Below, piece after piece: positions 8,181 through 21,013 of a stretch of DNA of 64,000 nucleotides (position 1 is the first letter of the stretch; every line of letters starts with the position of its first letter). Origin of the DNA: Cedecea neteri (GTDB taxonomy: Bacteria > Pseudomonadota > Gammaproteobacteria > Enterobacterales > Enterobacteriaceae). A program made the translations under genes and the position numbers. The notes under the pieces are model-generated. The model was not told the DNA's origin and did not search any database. It saw only the letters and a list, made by a program, of their open reading frames with translations. The DNA is taken from contig NZ_CP009459.1 of the NCBI RefSeq assembly GCF_000758325.1, forward strand, positions 434,001 to 498,000, written 5' to 3'.

Positions 8181-10349
8181 TTACTTCACATGCGGCTTCC
8201 TCTTTCCTGCTGCTGCCGGACGGCGCTGGTGCGCAAGCGGGGTGTGCTTCGTCAGCGCCGGGCGGGCATGACGAGCATGCCTGCGGGCCTCACGCATCTC
8301 CTCCAGGGTCGGGGCAGGCACCAGGCATTCACGTCTGCCGCCAATCAGGTGCTTTTTACCCATCGCCTCCAGCGCCTCGCGAATCAGCGCCCAGTTCGCC
8401 GGGTCATGATAGCGCAGCAGGGCTTTATGGAGGCGGCGCTGGCGGTCACCGCGAGGCACGACGATATCCTCGCTTTTGTAGCTCACCTTGCTCAGCGGAT
8501 TTTTGCCCGTGTAATACATGGTGGTGGAGTTAGCCAGCGGCGACGGATAGAAATTCTGAACCTGATCGAGGCGGAACCGGTGCTGTTTCAGCCACAGCGC
8601 GAGATTCACCATGTCCTCATCACGCGTTCCCGGGTGCGCGGAGATAAAGTATGGGATCAGATACTGCTCTTTGCCAGCCTGCTTCGAATAGGTATCGAAC
8701 AACTCTTTAAAGCGATGATAGCTGCCCATCCCCGGCTTCATCATCTTCGACAGAGGCCCTTCTTCGGTATGTTCTGGGGCAATTTTCAGGTAACCGCCTA
8801 CGTGGTGAGTAGCCAGCTCTTTGATATAGCGTGGGTCGGCTACCGCCAGATCGTAGCGCACGCCGGAGGCGATTAAGATCTTCTTCACGCCCTTAAGATC
8901 GCGGGCACGGCGGTAGAGATCGATGGTCGGCTGATGGTTGGTGTCCATATGCTGGCAAATTTCCGGATAAACGCACGACAGGCGGCGACAGGTTTGCTCC
9001 GCGCGCGGCGACTTGCAGCGCAGCATATACATATTGGCGGTTGGGCCACCGAGATCGGACACCACGCCGGTAAAGCCCGGCACGCTATCGCGCATCGCTT
9101 CGATTTCACTGATGATGGAATCTTCGGATCGGCTCTGGATAATGCGGCCTTCGTGCTCGGTGATTGAGCAGAAAGAGCAGCCGCCGAAGCAGCCGCGCAT
9201 AATGTTCACCGAGAAGCGGATCATCTCATAGGCCGGAATACGCGCCTTGCCGTAGGAAGGATGAGGCACACGCTGGTAAGGAAGCGCAAACACGCTGTCC
9301 ATCTCTTCGGTAGAAAGCGGGATTGCCGGGGAGTTGATCCAGATATAGCGATCGCCGTGCTTTTGCATCAGCGCTCTGGCGCAACCGGGGTTAGTTTCAT
9401 GATGCAGGATCCGCGACGCGTGGGCGTACATTACCTTATCGGCCTTCACCTTCTCAAAAGACGGCAGCAGGACATAGGTCTTTTCCCACGGCTTGGGTCG
9501 CGGCGGCTGTACGGTAACAGCTTTGACTTCATCCGCTTTCGTGTCCTTCGGTTTATTGCCGTCGGCACAGGGCAGATCGTCCCCGTAAGGGTGCGGAATA
9601 GGGTCGATTTTTCCTGGTGTATCAAGCCGGGTGGAATCTATACCTGCCCAGCCGGGCATCGCCTCTTTGCGCATAATAGCGGTATTACGCACATCGCAAA
9701 TATCTGCAATATCTTCACCGTTGGCCAGGCGATGCGCCACTTCCACCAGTGGCCGCTCACCGTTGCCGAAAATCAGCATATCGGCTTTAGCATCCACCAG
9801 AATCGAGCGGCGCACGGTATCAGACCAGTAGTCATAGTGCGCGGTACGCCGCAGGCTCGCTTCGATGCCGCCGAGGATCACCGGCACATCACGCCACGCT
9901 TCTTTACAGCGCTGGGTGTAGACCAGAGAAGCACGATCGGGACGCTTACCCGCAACGTTATCCGGCGTATAGGCGTCATCATGGCGCAGCTTGCGATCCG
10001 CCGTGTAGCGGTTGATCATCGAGTCCATGTTCCCGGCGGTCACGCCAAAGAACAGGTTCGGCTTACCGAGTCGCATAAAGTCTTGCTTAGAAGACCAGTC
10101 CGGCTGAGCAATGATACCCACGCGGAAACCCTGAGCCTCTAACATACGGCCACAGATGGCCATCCCGAAGCTGGGGTGATCCACATAGGCGTCGCCGGTG
10201 ACCAGAATGATGTCGCAGCTGTCCCAGCCGAGTTCATCCATCTCCGCGCGGGACATGGGTAAAAACGGGGCCGGACCAAAACAGGCGGCCCAGTATTGAG
10301 GCCATGAAAAGAGTTCGCGATCCGGCTGGATCAGGCTTTTGACGCTCAT
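8181..10349 (-). CDS. ygiQ: YgiQ, radical SAM protein
   Basis: A 722-residue YgiQ-family protein with an N-terminal UPF0313-type domain, a central radical SAM core and a C-terminal basic tail. The iron-sulfur cysteines form the CX3CX2C motif [11 protein letters not shown] near residue 385. YgiQ function in E. coli is not settled. The length is slightly below the about 739 residues of E. coli, with the difference in the variable linker and tail. Position next to ftsP and plsC is conserved. Confidence 0.92.
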   Translation of the reverse strand: MSVKSLIQPDRELFSWPQYWAACFGPAPFLPMSRAEMDELGWDSCDIILVTGDAYVDHPSFGMAICGRMLEAQGFRVGIIAQPDWSSKQDFMRLGKPNLFFGVTAGNMDSMINRYTADRKLRHDDAYTPDNVAGKRPDRASLVYTQRCKEAWRDVPVILGGIEASLRRTAHYDYWSDTVRRSILVDAKADMLIFGNGERPLVEVAHRLANGEDIADICDVRNTAIMRKEAMPGWAGIDSTRLDTPGKIDPIPHPYGDDLPCADGNKPKDTKADEVKAVTVQPPRPKPWEKTYVLLPSFEKVKADKVMYAHASRILHHETNPGCARALMQKHGDRYIWINSPAIPLSTEEMDSVFALPYQRVPHPSYGKARIPAYEMIRFSVNIMRGCFGGCSFCSITEHEGRIIQSRSEDSIISEIEAMRDSVPGFTGVVSDLGGPTANMYMLRCKSPRAEQTCRRLSCVYPEICQHMDTNHQPTIDLYRRARDLKGVKKILIASGVRYDLAVADPRYIKELATHHVGGYLKIAPEHTEEGPLSKMMKPGMGSYHRFKELFDTYSKQAGKEQYLIPYFISAHPGTRDEDMVNLALWLKQHRFRLDQVQNFYPSPLANSTTMYYTGKNPLSKVSYKSEDIVVPRGDRQRRLHKALLRYHDPANWALIREALEAMGKKHLIGGRRECLVPAPTLEEMREARRHARHARPALTKHTPLAHQRRPAAAGKRKPHVK

Positions 10350-10443
10350 AGAATTTCCGAAGAGATGATGTAGAAATGAACAAAAGGGCGGCGATTATAC
10401 GCCTATTAGCAGTATTTTTTGAAGGGTTATTCGGTGTTTTATG

Positions 10444-10611
10444 CCCCTCACCCCGGCCCTCTCCCCAAAGGGGCGAGGGGGAAAAGAGTCAGCATGAGGC
10501 TACGGACTGTCCCCTCTCCTTACAGCAATAAGGAGATGAGTAGCAGGACAAAGCGTAATTAATCATCGCAGCTATCCCCTCTCCCTTGTAGGGAGAGGGT
10601 CAGGGAGAGGG
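10444..10611. repeat. Three intergenic palindromic repeats (CCCTCTCC type)
   Basis: The gap between ygiQ and ftsP holds three related hairpins. One lies at 10444-10482 (CCCTCTCCCC against GGGGCGAGGG). One lies at 10515-10536 (TCTCCTTA, loop of 6, TAAGGAGA). One lies at 10576-10611 (CCCTCTCCC against GGGAGAGGG, followed by a second GGGAGAGGG). This family of CCCTCTCC/GGGAGAGG palindromes is common between genes in enterobacteria and resembles REP-like elements. The last one is 6 bp from the ftsP stop and could act as its 3' end. Confidence 0.75.
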
Positions 10612-10616
10612 TAAAA

Positions 10617-12029
10617 CTACGGTGCAGGCTGAACCAGCAACTGACCGATGGAGCCGCGGTCGGCAAGCTCCAGCGTCTGGCTGGAATAGAGGAACGGGAA
10701 ATGCTCCCAGGAAGGCTGCCCAAAGTAGACCAGCAGCTCAACCTGCCCGTCGATCCACACGGTGTCCTTCCAGCCGCGATCTTCCCCGAACGGCGAAGCC
10801 CCGTTGACGTTGCGCACCAGGAAACTGACGCCCTCAATGTGGAAAGACTGCGGCGTGTCGGCGCGCACCGTCCAGCGTTCCCAGGTGCCCTGCTGAGTCT
10901 GAATATCAATCCGCTTCATGTCCCACAACTGGCCGTTAATGCCCGGATCGTCACCGAGGGTGATTTCACGGCTGCGCGTTGGGTTACCGCCAATAATCTC
11001 TTCCGGCAGAAGGCGCATTGGCAGCGTGTCGGTTACCAGCGGCAGCAGCCCTGTAGGCCGCAGCGTTAACACCAGCGTGGAGATCAAAATGCTCGACGGC
11101 TCAAAGAAACCACGAATGCGATCCATGATCCCCGCAGCTTCACCGGCAGTAATCGAGACCTCTTTGCCTTCGGTCATGTCGATCAGAATTTCTCGCCGCT
11201 CTCCCGGCGCCAGCGACAGCTGCTTGACCGAAACGGGTGCCGGCAGGAACCCTTGATCGCTGGAAATCACCGCGATGGAGCGCCCATCACTCATTTGCAG
11301 CTGATAGCGACGCGAGTTTGAGGCGTTCAATAAGCGCAGGCGTACCCAACCGCGGGACACTTCCACGTACGGGCTTTGCACCCCATTCACCAGCAGCGTA
11401 TCGCCAACAAAACCGCCGCTGCCCGGCTCCTGATATTCCGGCGCACCGAAGTTATCGAGCCGTTTGTCCTGGATAATGATCGGGAAGTCATCCACGCCGT
11501 AATGGTTAGGGATTGGCAGAGATTTGCTGACTTCATCCTCAATTAACCACATCCCCGCGAGACCGTTGTAAACCTGCCTTGCGGTGCGATTCGGCGTGTT
11601 GGCGTGATACCACAGCGTGGCGGCTCGCTGGCGAATAGGTAAAACGGGCGCCCAGTCTACGTTTGGCGACATCATACGTGCAGCGCCGCCAATCAGCGGA
11701 CCCGGCACCTGCAGGCCAGCAATCGTCATCGCCACATTTTCCTGCAGACGGTTGCTGTATATCATCTTCACGTCATCCCCGCTCCAGACGCGAATGGTTG
11801 GCCCCATATAGCGCCCGTTAAAGCCCCAAACGGGTGCCTTCGCGCCGCCGGTAAATGACCAGTGGGCGCGCTGCAGCGTCAGGAATAAGGGCTGGCCGCG
11901 ACGAGATTCAAGCAGAGGGGGGACAGGTAAAGGCTGCTGCTGCCCTGCCGCGTTTGCCCTCAGCGGCACCGAGCCGGCACAAAGCGCAACCCCGGATGCC
12001 TGAATAAACTGACGCCGACTGAGTGACAT
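10617..12029 (-). CDS. ftsP: FtsP (SufI), divisome-stabilising periplasmic protein
   Basis: A 470-residue protein, the same length as E. coli FtsP. The N-terminus MSLSRRQFIQASG is a twin-arginine signal, so the protein is exported folded by Tat. The rest is a three-domain multicopper-oxidase fold. FtsP is known to have lost the copper ligands and to stabilise the division machinery under stress. The gene follows plsC on the same strand, as in E. coli. Confidence 0.95.
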   Translation of the reverse strand: MSLSRRQFIQASGVALCAGSVPLRANAAGQQQPLPVPPLLESRRGQPLFLTLQRAHWSFTGGAKAPVWGFNGRYMGPTIRVWSGDDVKMIYSNRLQENVAMTIAGLQVPGPLIGGAARMMSPNVDWAPVLPIRQRAATLWYHANTPNRTARQVYNGLAGMWLIEDEVSKSLPIPNHYGVDDFPIIIQDKRLDNFGAPEYQEPGSGGFVGDTLLVNGVQSPYVEVSRGWVRLRLLNASNSRRYQLQMSDGRSIAVISSDQGFLPAPVSVKQLSLAPGERREILIDMTEGKEVSITAGEAAGIMDRIRGFFEPSSILISTLVLTLRPTGLLPLVTDTLPMRLLPEEIIGGNPTRSREITLGDDPGINGQLWDMKRIDIQTQQGTWERWTVRADTPQSFHIEGVSFLVRNVNGASPFGEDRGWKDTVWIDGQVELLVYFGQPSWEHFPFLYSSQTLELADRGSIGQLLVQPAP

Positions 12030-12091
12030 AATTGCTCCATGTAAAACTGAATAACGAGAGGCGATACAAACCGTACCGCCAAAGGCGGCAT

Positions 12092-12847
12092 TTAACTCGC
12101 CTGATTCTTTTCAACTTTGCCGGCAGCTTCACGCGCGGCAACTTCTTGATTGAGTTCGTCGATTTTGGCCATCATCAGTTCCCGACAGTCAGTGGCCAGC
12201 TTACGGACCTGATCTTTCCCATAAGCGCTGGTATCAATTGGCGGCAGCATTTCGACGATGACCAATCCGTTGTTCCAACGGTTTAGCTTAATTTTATTAC
12301 TGGTATTGGAAACGCACACCGGAATAATCGGCACACCAGCGGCAATCGCGGCATGAAACGCGCCAGTTTTAAACGGCAGCAGGCCACGGCCACGGCTGCG
12401 GGTCCCTTCCGGGAACATCCAGATAGAAACATTGCGTTTGCGAATCTGCTCGACAACCTGAGAGATAGTGCCGTGGGCTTTTGCCCGGTTATCCCTGTCG
12501 ATCAACAGGTTGCCCGTCAGCCAGTAAAGCTGGCCAAAAAACGGGATCCACACCAGGCTTTTTTTCCCAACCGTCACCGTCGGCGGCTGCACAATACTTG
12601 AGGCCGTCACCATATCGTAGTTGTTCTGATGGTTACCGATGTAAATCGCGGTGGGATGGTTTTCTGCTCCGGCAGGTAAGCGAGTTTCAACCTTGAGGCC
12701 AAATACCGGTGCCAGACGCCCGAAAAGGTGCCCAAAAGTCGCCACATGGCGCGGGTTGCGCGGGCTAAACAGACAATAAATTGAACCAAAGATGCATACC
12801 AGGATGCAGTAAATAACGACAATAATAAAACGTACAATCGCTAGCAT
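12092..12847 (-). CDS. plsC: PlsC, 1-acyl-sn-glycerol-3-phosphate acyltransferase
   Basis: A 251-residue inner-membrane acyltransferase that makes phosphatidic acid from lysophosphatidic acid. A hydrophobic N-terminal segment is followed by the catalytic NHX4D motif (NHQNNYD) and the substrate motif FPEGTRSRG. The start was set at 12847 because the family N-terminus is MLxIxRxI; the open frame runs 19 codons further upstream without family similarity. It lies between parC and ftsP, the conserved E. coli order. Confidence 0.95.
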   Translation of the reverse strand: MLAIVRFIIVVIYCILVCIFGSIYCLFSPRNPRHVATFGHLFGRLAPVFGLKVETRLPAGAENHPTAIYIGNHQNNYDMVTASSIVQPPTVTVGKKSLVWIPFFGQLYWLTGNLLIDRDNRAKAHGTISQVVEQIRKRNVSIWMFPEGTRSRGRGLLPFKTGAFHAAIAAGVPIIPVCVSNTSNKIKLNRWNNGLVIVEMLPPIDTSAYGKDQVRKLATDCRELMMAKIDELNQEVAAREAAGKVEKNQAS

Positions 12848-12937
12848 AACTACCTCATGAGCCGAAGCCGTTGATAAGTATATCGGCTTTAGCGTAAAAC
12901 ACACCGGACGGCGGCAACGCTGCCGCCGTACCCCGGA

Positions 12938-15208
12938 TTATTCTTCGCTGTCTCCAGCTCCAGCCCGCATTGGGGAATCGACGTCTACGCGGTCGATACG
13001 CTGCAGGCCACGCATCAGCGTCCCGCGGCGGCCTCGCTCACCGGTAATTTTCTGCAGCTCTTCAGGGCGCAGCTTAATTTTACGCTTCCCGACGTGCAGC
13101 GTCAGCGTACTCTGCGGCGGCAGGATAAACAGATGTGCCAGCTTATCTTCACCTTTCGCCGCTTCGGCTGCCGGGATAGAGATAATTTTGTTGCCCTTGC
13201 CTTTCGACAGTTCCGGCAGGTCACTCACCGGGAACATCAGCATGCGCCCGGCGGCGGTGATAGCCAGCAGCATGTCGTCTGCGCTGTGAATTTCCAGCGG
13301 AGGGAGAACGCGGGCGTTATCAGGAAGGGAAATCAACGTTTTACCCGCACGATTGCGGGAAACAACGTCGTTAAAGGTACAGACGAAGCCATAGCCTGCG
13401 TCCGAAGCCATCAACAGCTTCTGATCGTCTGCAGCCATCAGCACATAGTCAACCGTCGCCCCCGGTGGTGGTGTCAGCTTACCGGTCAGAGGCTCACCCT
13501 GACCACGCGCTGACGGCAGCGTGATAGGATCCAGCGCGTAGCTTCGCCCGGTGGAGTCAATGAACGCCACGGGTTGATTGCTCTTACCTTTGGCAGACCC
13601 CAGGTAGCTGTCACCCGCTTTGTAACTCAGGCCCGGCGCGTCAATATCGTGGCCTTTGGCGCTACGCACCCATCCCATTTGCGACAGCACAATAGTTACC
13701 GGTTCAGACGGCACCATGTCATGCTCGCTCATCGCCTTCGCTTCACCGCGCTCATGCAGTGGAGAGCGACGGTCGTCGCCGTAGGTATCGGCATCTGACT
13801 GCAGCTCTTTTTTCAGCAGCGTGTTCATTTTGCGCTCGGACGCGAGAATCCCCTGCAGCTGATCGCGCTCTTTTTCCAGCTCGTTCTGCTCGCCGCGAAT
13901 CTTCATCTCTTCCAGTTTGGCGAGATGGCGCAGTTTCAGTTCAAGGATGGCTTCGGCCTGCGTTTCGCTGATATCGAAGCGAGACATCAGCACCGGTTTC
14001 GGCTCATCCTCGGTACGAATGATATGGATCACTTCGTCGATATTGAGGAACGCCACCAGCAAACCTTCAAGGATATGCAGGCGTTTAAGGACTTTTTCCA
14101 GACGGTAGTTCAGGCGACGGCGCACCGTGTCACGGCGGTAAACCAGCCACTCGCTGAGGATCTCCAGCAGGTTTTTCACCGCCGGGCGACCGTCGAGGCC
14201 AATCATATTCAGGTTAACGCGATAGCTTTTTTCCAGGTCGGTGGTCGCGAACAGGTGATTCATGACCTGCTCAACGTCCACGCGATTGGAACGAGGCACA
14301 ATCACCAGTCGGGTCGGGTTTTCATGATCCGACTCGTCGCGCAGATCTTCAACCATCGGCAGCTTTTTCGCACGCATCTGGCTGGCAATCTGTTCCAGCA
14401 CGCGAGCGCCTGACACCTGGTGTGGCAGCGCAGTAATCACAACGTCACCGTCTTCTTTACGCCATACCGCACGCATGCGGACTGAACCGCGCCCGTTCTG
14501 GTAAATTTTGCGGATATCTTCTCGCGGCGTAATGATTTCAGCTTCAGTCGGATAGTCCGGGCCGTGAACAATATCCAGCAGGCTGTCCAGCGTCGTTTTG
14601 GGCTGGTCAATCAACGTTATGGCGGCCTGGGCGACTTCACGCAGGTTATGCGGAGGTATGTCTGTCGCCATCCCTACCGCAATGCCGGTAGTGCCGTTAA
14701 GCAGGATGTTCGGTAAACGCGCAGGCAGCATTTTTGGCTCCTGCAGCGTTCCGTCAAAGTTCGGGATGTAATCTACCGTTCCCTGCCCGAGCTCGCTAAG
14801 CAGCAGCTCCGCGTACTTCGACAGGCGAGATTCGGTATAACGCATTGCAGCGAATGACTTAGGATCGTCCGGCGCGCCCCAGTTCCCCTGCCCATCCACC
14901 AGCGGATAGCGGTAAGAGAACGGCTGCGCCATCAACACCATCGCTTCATAACAGGCGCTGTCGCCGTGCGGATGGTATTTACCCAGCACATCACCCACGG
15001 TACGGGCTGACTTTTTGAATTTTGCGCTGGCGTTTAGCCCCAGCTCAGACATCGCATATACGATTCGACGCTGGACCGGCTTGAGCCCGTCGCCGATAAA
15101 CGGCAGGGCGCGGTCCATGATGACGTACATGGAATAGTTGAGATACGCATTTTCCGTGAATTCGTGCAGCGCAAGACGCTCAGCACCATCATGAGTCAAA
15201 TCACTCAT
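12938..15208 (-). CDS. parC: ParC, topoisomerase IV subunit A
   Basis: A 756-residue topoisomerase IV subunit A that, with ParE, decatenates daughter chromosomes. The catalytic tyrosine lies in [10 protein letters not shown]. The quinolone-resistance region reads [12 protein letters not shown], so the positions equal to E. coli Ser80 and Glu84 are wild type. The C-terminal beta-pinwheel region ends in an acidic tail (GAGDSEE). E. coli ParC is 752 residues long. Its partner parE is encoded about 4 kb away at 19,076-20,968 on the same strand. Confidence 0.97.
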   Translation of the reverse strand: MSDLTHDGAERLALHEFTENAYLNYSMYVIMDRALPFIGDGLKPVQRRIVYAMSELGLNASAKFKKSARTVGDVLGKYHPHGDSACYEAMVLMAQPFSYRYPLVDGQGNWGAPDDPKSFAAMRYTESRLSKYAELLLSELGQGTVDYIPNFDGTLQEPKMLPARLPNILLNGTTGIAVGMATDIPPHNLREVAQAAITLIDQPKTTLDSLLDIVHGPDYPTEAEIITPREDIRKIYQNGRGSVRMRAVWRKEDGDVVITALPHQVSGARVLEQIASQMRAKKLPMVEDLRDESDHENPTRLVIVPRSNRVDVEQVMNHLFATTDLEKSYRVNLNMIGLDGRPAVKNLLEILSEWLVYRRDTVRRRLNYRLEKVLKRLHILEGLLVAFLNIDEVIHIIRTEDEPKPVLMSRFDISETQAEAILELKLRHLAKLEEMKIRGEQNELEKERDQLQGILASERKMNTLLKKELQSDADTYGDDRRSPLHERGEAKAMSEHDMVPSEPVTIVLSQMGWVRSAKGHDIDAPGLSYKAGDSYLGSAKGKSNQPVAFIDSTGRSYALDPITLPSARGQGEPLTGKLTPPPGATVDYVLMAADDQKLLMASDAGYGFVCTFNDVVSRNRAGKTLISLPDNARVLPPLEIHSADDMLLAITAAGRMLMFPVSDLPELSKGKGNKIISIPAAEAAKGEDKLAHLFILPPQSTLTLHVGKRKIKLRPEELQKITGERGRRGTLMRGLQRIDRVDVDSPMRAGAGDSEE

Positions 15209-15354
15209 TGCTCATTCATCCTCAAACTGACGAACCGATTGTGGCCACAATCGGCGTAATTGCCGCCGATAGTACCTTATCTGGCCTGTTGAGTCATAGC
15301 GATGAATAGCTTTATACGAAGCGGCAACCCGGGAAAGCTTGCCGCATTTTTACG

Positions 15355-15756
15355 TTATTTAAGTTTGCTAATTTGCTTCACGTCGATTTCCACTGAGTTC
15401 CAGTCTTTATCGACTTCACCCTGAATAACGACGGTGTCTTGTGGGGTTACGGTCAGGCCCTGCCAACGTTTGTGATCGATATCCACGTTGATGCTATCGG
15501 TCGCATCGCGGAAGATATAGTGATCGCCCCCAATACGCTGTTCGATTTTCCCGGTCAGCGTTACCCAGGTATCGTCGGAATAGGTCTTAGCCTGTTTTAC
15601 CGTGGTTTTATTCCCCATCGGGCCAATAAACCCTCCCTGCTGCATTGGCTGGGTTTGAACAGGCGCGTTCGGGTCAACAAATCCGCCCGTTTGCGCGGCA
15701 AAGAGAGGGGCTGAAGTTAAGGCAATAATGGCAAATAAAGCGGCTGTCTTTTTCAT
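15355..15756 (-). CDS. ygiW: YgiW (VisP), periplasmic BOF/OB-fold stress protein
   Basis: A 133-residue protein with a Sec signal peptide ending near LFA-AQTGGF. A short Gln/Gly/Pro-rich linker is followed by the BOF domain (TWVTLTGKIEQRI, DKDWNSVEID). In Salmonella VisP binds peptidoglycan and affects stress resistance and virulence. The ATG at 15756 was chosen because it begins the signal peptide MKKTAALFA. The gene is divergent from qseBC, an arrangement tied to QseB control in E. coli. Confidence 0.92.
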   Translation of the reverse strand: MKKTAALFAIIALTSAPLFAAQTGGFVDPNAPVQTQPMQQGGFIGPMGNKTTVKQAKTYSDDTWVTLTGKIEQRIGGDHYIFRDATDSINVDIDHKRWQGLTVTPQDTVVIQGEVDKDWNSVEIDVKQISKLK

Positions 15757-15803
15757 AATGTAATTCTCCTTTCGTTTCCTGGTCCCTATTAAAACGCCCA
15801 AAT

Positions 15804-15819
15804 CTTAGCGAGATCTTAA
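15804..15819 (+). promoter_or_regulatory. QseB/PmrA-type direct repeat between ygiW and qseB
   Basis: CTTAG and CTTAA are spaced by 6 bp (CGAGAT). This matches the CTTAA-N6-CTTAA box used by PmrA and QseB and lies in the ygiW-qseB divergent region where such boxes are known in E. coli. Binding is inferred from the match. Confidence 0.5.
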
Positions 15820-15947
15820 TCCCCATCACTCGAGATGTTTTTATTATAAATATGCGGCCATTGCCGAAGCCGTGGGCTTTTCTGCTGTACACGTAAGGGC
15901 TTCGGGTATTTACTTCACGTCTTAACGGCAGCAACAAGGAGTGCGCC

Positions 15948-16610
15948 ATGCGCTTGTTACTTATTGAGGACGACACGCTGATTGGCGACGGTATTAAAGC
16001 CGGGTTGATCAAAATGGGGTTTGCGGTTGATTGGTTTAACAATGGGGTTCAGGGGCAAGCGGCACTTAGCCTCGCCCCCTATGACGCCGTGGTGTTGGAT
16101 CTCAGCCTTCCGGGCATGGATGGTCTGGATATCCTCCGTGCCTGGAGAAAAGAAGGCCACAACGAACCGGTGCTGATCTTAACGGCCAGGGACTCGCTGG
16201 ACGAACGGATTGAAGGGCTGCAACTGGGGGCGGACGACTACCTTTGCAAACCTTTCGCACTCACAGAAGTCGCGGTTCGGCTGCAAGTGCTCATCCGCCG
16301 GGCGCACGGCCACGCTCAGCCAGAGCTGACCTACGGAAATGTCGTGCTTTCTCCAGCAAACCATACGGTATCTCTTAACGGTGAGCCCTTGCAGTTGAAG
16401 CCTAAGGAATTCGCTTTACTCGAGTTACTCATGCGGAACGCCGGGCGCGTACTGCCACGCACGTTAATTGAGGAAAAAATCTATAACTGGGACGATGAAG
16501 TCTCGCGTAATGCCCTTGAAGTTCACATCCATCATCTCCGCAAAAAGCTGGGCAGCAGCTTTATTCGTACCGTACACGGTATCGGCTATACGTTAGGTGA
16601 TGCATGCTGA
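15948..16610 (+). CDS. qseB: QseB, OmpR-family response regulator
   Basis: A 220-residue response regulator. The receiver domain has acidic residues EDD near the N-terminus, the phosphoacceptor Asp in VVLDLSLPG (about residue 51) and Lys in CKPF. The C-terminal winged helix ends with [12 protein letters not shown]. It acts with QseC in quorum and stress signalling, motility and virulence control. The stop overlaps the qseC start by 7 bp, so the two are translationally coupled. Confidence 0.96.
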   Translation: MRLLLIEDDTLIGDGIKAGLIKMGFAVDWFNNGVQGQAALSLAPYDAVVLDLSLPGMDGLDILRAWRKEGHNEPVLILTARDSLDERIEGLQLGADDYLCKPFALTEVAVRLQVLIRRAHGHAQPELTYGNVVLSPANHTVSLNGEPLQLKPKEFALLELLMRNAGRVLPRTLIEEKIYNWDDEVSRNALEVHIHHLRKKLGSSFIRTVHGIGYTLGDAC

Positions 16611-17965
16611 GAACGTTGACCAAAAGCTTACGCACACGCCTGACCGTAGGCTTTATAGTGCTGACCCTTGCAGCAGCAGCCTTTGCCAGTGCCGCCGCGT
16701 GGTATGAAGCCCGTAAATCGCTCAACAAGCTCTTCGATACCCAACAACTGCTTTTTGCTAAGCGGCTAAGCACGCTGGATTTCGATGGCGCAAACAACGC
16801 CGAGCCACAGCTTCCTCGCAGTAAAAACATTCTGAAAAAACATCGAGGTAAACTCGATGATGACACATTAGCCTTCGCCATTTTTACCACTGAGGGCAGA
16901 CTTGTGCTCAATGACGGCGACAGCGGTAAAGGGCTGAACTATTCATGGCGTAGGGACGGGTTTACTGATGGGCAACTCGTGGATGATGACGATCTGTGGC
17001 GTCTGGTCTGGCTGACAACGCCTGACGGGCATTATCGTATTGTGGTCGGCCAGGAATGGGACTACAGGAACGACATGGCTCTGGATATCGTTTCTGCTCA
17101 GCTCACGCCCTGGCTAATAGCACTGCCGCTGATGCTGGTCCTGCTGATTTGGTTAGTCAGCAGAGAGCTGGCCCCGCTGCGTAAACTGGCGCAAAAACTA
17201 CAGCGTCGTCCCCCCGGTGACAACAGCAGACTCGAGACTCAGCCGCTCCCGCTGGAAGTCAGGCCGCTTGTGGATGCCTTAAATCAGCTCTTTGAGCGTA
17301 CAGAAGCATTTATGCAGCGTGAGAGGCGCTTTACGTCCGATGCCGCACACGAACTCCGTACCCCGCTTGCGGCCCTGAAAGTACAGGCCGAAGTGGCTCA
17401 ACTGGCCGAAGATGATGCTCCAGTCAGAGATCAGGCACTGAACCAACTTCACCAGGGCATTGACCGCGCCTCCCGCCTTGTTGAGCAACTACTGACGCTT
17501 TCCCGGCTGGACTCTCTGGCGGAACTTAATGATGTGCAAGATGTGTCACTGCAGACGCTGCTTCAGGAAAGCGTGATGGAAGCCTGGCACGGGGCTCAGC
17601 GAGAACACATTGATATCCGCCTGCAGATGCTGGAGCAGCCGGTGATTCGCCGTGGCCAGCCACTTTTGCTCGGGTTGATGCTACGCAATGTTCTCGATAA
17701 CGCCACCCGCTACAGCCCTGCAGGCAGCGTTGTGAACGTCACGCTAAAGGAAAATGAGCTTGAGATTATCGACAACGGGCCTGGCGTAACTCCTGAATAT
17801 CTTGCCTCTTTGGGGGAACGCTTCTTTCGCCCACCCGGGCAGCTAAAAACCGGCAGCGGACTCGGGTTATCTATCGTCAGTCGAATTGCAACCTTACACG
17901 GTATGCAGGCCACTTTTGGCAACGCAGAAGACGGGGGTTTTAGGGTTCGCATCCGTTGGAACTGA
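16604..17965 (+). CDS. qseC: QseC, sensor histidine kinase
   Basis: A 453-residue membrane kinase. It has an N-terminal transmembrane helix, a periplasmic sensor of about 130 residues, a second helix near residue 160-180 and a HAMP region. The H-box is [11 protein letters not shown], the N-box [13 protein letters not shown], and the G-boxes DNGPG and [10 protein letters not shown]. coli QseC responds to autoinducer-3 and catecholamines and phosphorylates QseB. It lies in an operon with qseB. The ygiZ gene that follows qseC in E. coli is absent here. Confidence 0.95.
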   Translation: MLRTLTKSLRTRLTVGFIVLTLAAAAFASAAAWYEARKSLNKLFDTQQLLFAKRLSTLDFDGANNAEPQLPRSKNILKKHRGKLDDDTLAFAIFTTEGRLVLNDGDSGKGLNYSWRRDGFTDGQLVDDDDLWRLVWLTTPDGHYRIVVGQEWDYRNDMALDIVSAQLTPWLIALPLMLVLLIWLVSRELAPLRKLAQKLQRRPPGDNSRLETQPLPLEVRPLVDALNQLFERTEAFMQRERRFTSDAAHELRTPLAALKVQAEVAQLAEDDAPVRDQALNQLHQGIDRASRLVEQLLTLSRLDSLAELNDVQDVSLQTLLQESVMEAWHGAQREHIDIRLQMLEQPVIRRGQPLLLGLMLRNVLDNATRYSPAGSVVNVTLKENELEIIDNGPGVTPEYLASLGERFFRPPGQLKTGSGLGLSIVSRIATLHGMQATFGNAEDGGFRVRIRWN

Positions 17966-18081
17966 GAAATCTCAGCTGGATTATTGCTCGCGCAGCAAAA
18001 GTCTTTGCACATTTTGGTCATTTTTACACAGCAAGGCGCTCATTATAATGATTGGCAAACGTAATTATTTAAGGTCTAACG

Positions 18082-18663
18082 ATGAGCAACATCCTGATTA
18101 TTAACGGCGGTAAAAAATTCGGCCATTCCAACGGCCAGCTTAATGACACCATGACCGAAGTCGCGGAAAGCTATTTGCGCGACCTCGGGCATGATGTTCA
18201 GGTCACCCGCGCAGACAGCGAATATGACGTTAAAGCGGAAGTTGAGAAATTCCTTTGGGCAGACAGCATCATCTGGCAGATGCCGGGCTGGTGGATGGGC
18301 GCCCCGTGGACGGTCAAAAAGTACATTGACGATGTGTTCACCGAAGGCCACGGTTCGCTGTATGCCAGCGACGGCCGTACCCGTTCAGACGCTTCTAAAA
18401 AATATGGTTCCGGCGGCCTGATTCAGGGCAAAACCTACATGATGTCCCTGACCTGGAACGCACCTTTAGAAGCTTTCACCGAAAAAGATCAGTTTTTCCA
18501 TGGCGTTGGCGTGGACGGCGTTTATCTTCCATTCCACAAGGCTAACCAGTTCCTGGGCATGGAAGGGCTGCCAACCTTTATCGCTAATGACGTCATCAAA
18601 GCACCTGATGTGCCACATTATGTAGCAGAATATCGCAAGCATCTGGCTGGTATTTTTGCTTAA
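18082..18663 (+). CDS. mdaB: MdaB, NADPH:quinone oxidoreductase
   Basis: A 193-residue flavodoxin-fold enzyme that reduces quinones with two electrons using NADPH and FAD. The dinucleotide-site features IINGGKKFGHSNG at the N-terminus and the WQMPGWWMG segment near residue 70 are family hallmarks. An AAGG sequence precedes the ATG by about 9 bases. It forms a two-gene unit with ygiN (30 bp gap), which acts on quinols, so the pair can cycle quinones. Confidence 0.95.
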   Translation: MSNILIINGGKKFGHSNGQLNDTMTEVAESYLRDLGHDVQVTRADSEYDVKAEVEKFLWADSIIWQMPGWWMGAPWTVKKYIDDVFTEGHGSLYASDGRTRSDASKKYGSGGLIQGKTYMMSLTWNAPLEAFTEKDQFFHGVGVDGVYLPFHKANQFLGMEGLPTFIANDVIKAPDVPHYVAEYRKHLAGIFA

Positions 18664-18693
18664 CTGTTTGCCGGATAACATAAGGAGCTAGTC

Positions 18694-19011
18694 ATGCTGA
18701 CAGTGATTGCAGAAATTCGCACACGTCCTGGGTCACACCATCGCCAGGCGGTAATTGCAGCGTTTGAGAAAATTATTCCAACCGTGCTGCAGGAAGAAGG
18801 CTGCCACGGCTACGCGCCGCTGGTCGATCATAACGCCCAGGTCGCGTTCCAGACAACCGCTCCGGATTCCATCTTCATGCTGGAAAAATGGGAAAGTGTT
18901 GCGCATCTGGAAGCCCATCTTCAGACGACACACATGAAAGAGCATAGCGCTCGCGTAAAAGACGACGTGCTGGAAGTGCATATCCGCATTCTCGAAGAAG
19001 CCGTGAAGTAA
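18694..19011 (+). CDS. ygiN: YgiN, quinol monooxygenase (ABM domain)
   Basis: A 105-residue antibiotic-biosynthesis-monooxygenase-type ferredoxin-like protein. Residues MLTVIAEIRTRPG and MLEKWESVAHLEAH are typical of the fold. YgiN of E. coli oxidises menadiol to menadione without a cofactor and is thought to work with MdaB. A TAAGGAG site precedes the ATG. The gene is convergent with parE across a bidirectional terminator. Confidence 0.94.
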   Translation: MLTVIAEIRTRPGSHHRQAVIAAFEKIIPTVLQEEGCHGYAPLVDHNAQVAFQTTAPDSIFMLEKWESVAHLEAHLQTTHMKEHSARVKDDVLEVHIRILEEAVK

Positions 19012-19028
19012 CTGGCATCTGAGAATGC

Positions 19029-19060
19029 AAAAAGGGATGGCCTGAGCCATCCCTTTTACG
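19029..19060. terminator. Bidirectional terminator between ygiN and parE
   Basis: A perfect 12-bp stem (AAAAGGGATGGC, loop CTGA, GCCATCCCTTTT) has T-rich tails in both directions and sits between convergent genes. Confidence 0.85.
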
Positions 19061-19075
19061 TTTTGGAGAAAACGT

Positions 19076-20971
<1,896 letters not shown>

Positions 20972-21013
20972 TTATTCATTCAGATAGCGAAACAGGAAAT
21001 CGGCCGTCAGGCC

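Noticed and set aside
9261-10142. 293-codon open frame on the plus strand opposite ygiQ
   Set aside because: It lies wholly inside ygiQ on the other strand, has no ribosome-binding site or recognisable domain, and follows the third-position pattern of the real gene.
15321-15351. Hairpin GCGGCAA/TTGCCGC followed by ATTTTT on the plus strand between parC and ygiW
   Set aside because: The T run points along the plus strand, but both neighbouring genes are on the minus strand, so there is no gene for it to terminate. It may be chance or a decayed repeat.
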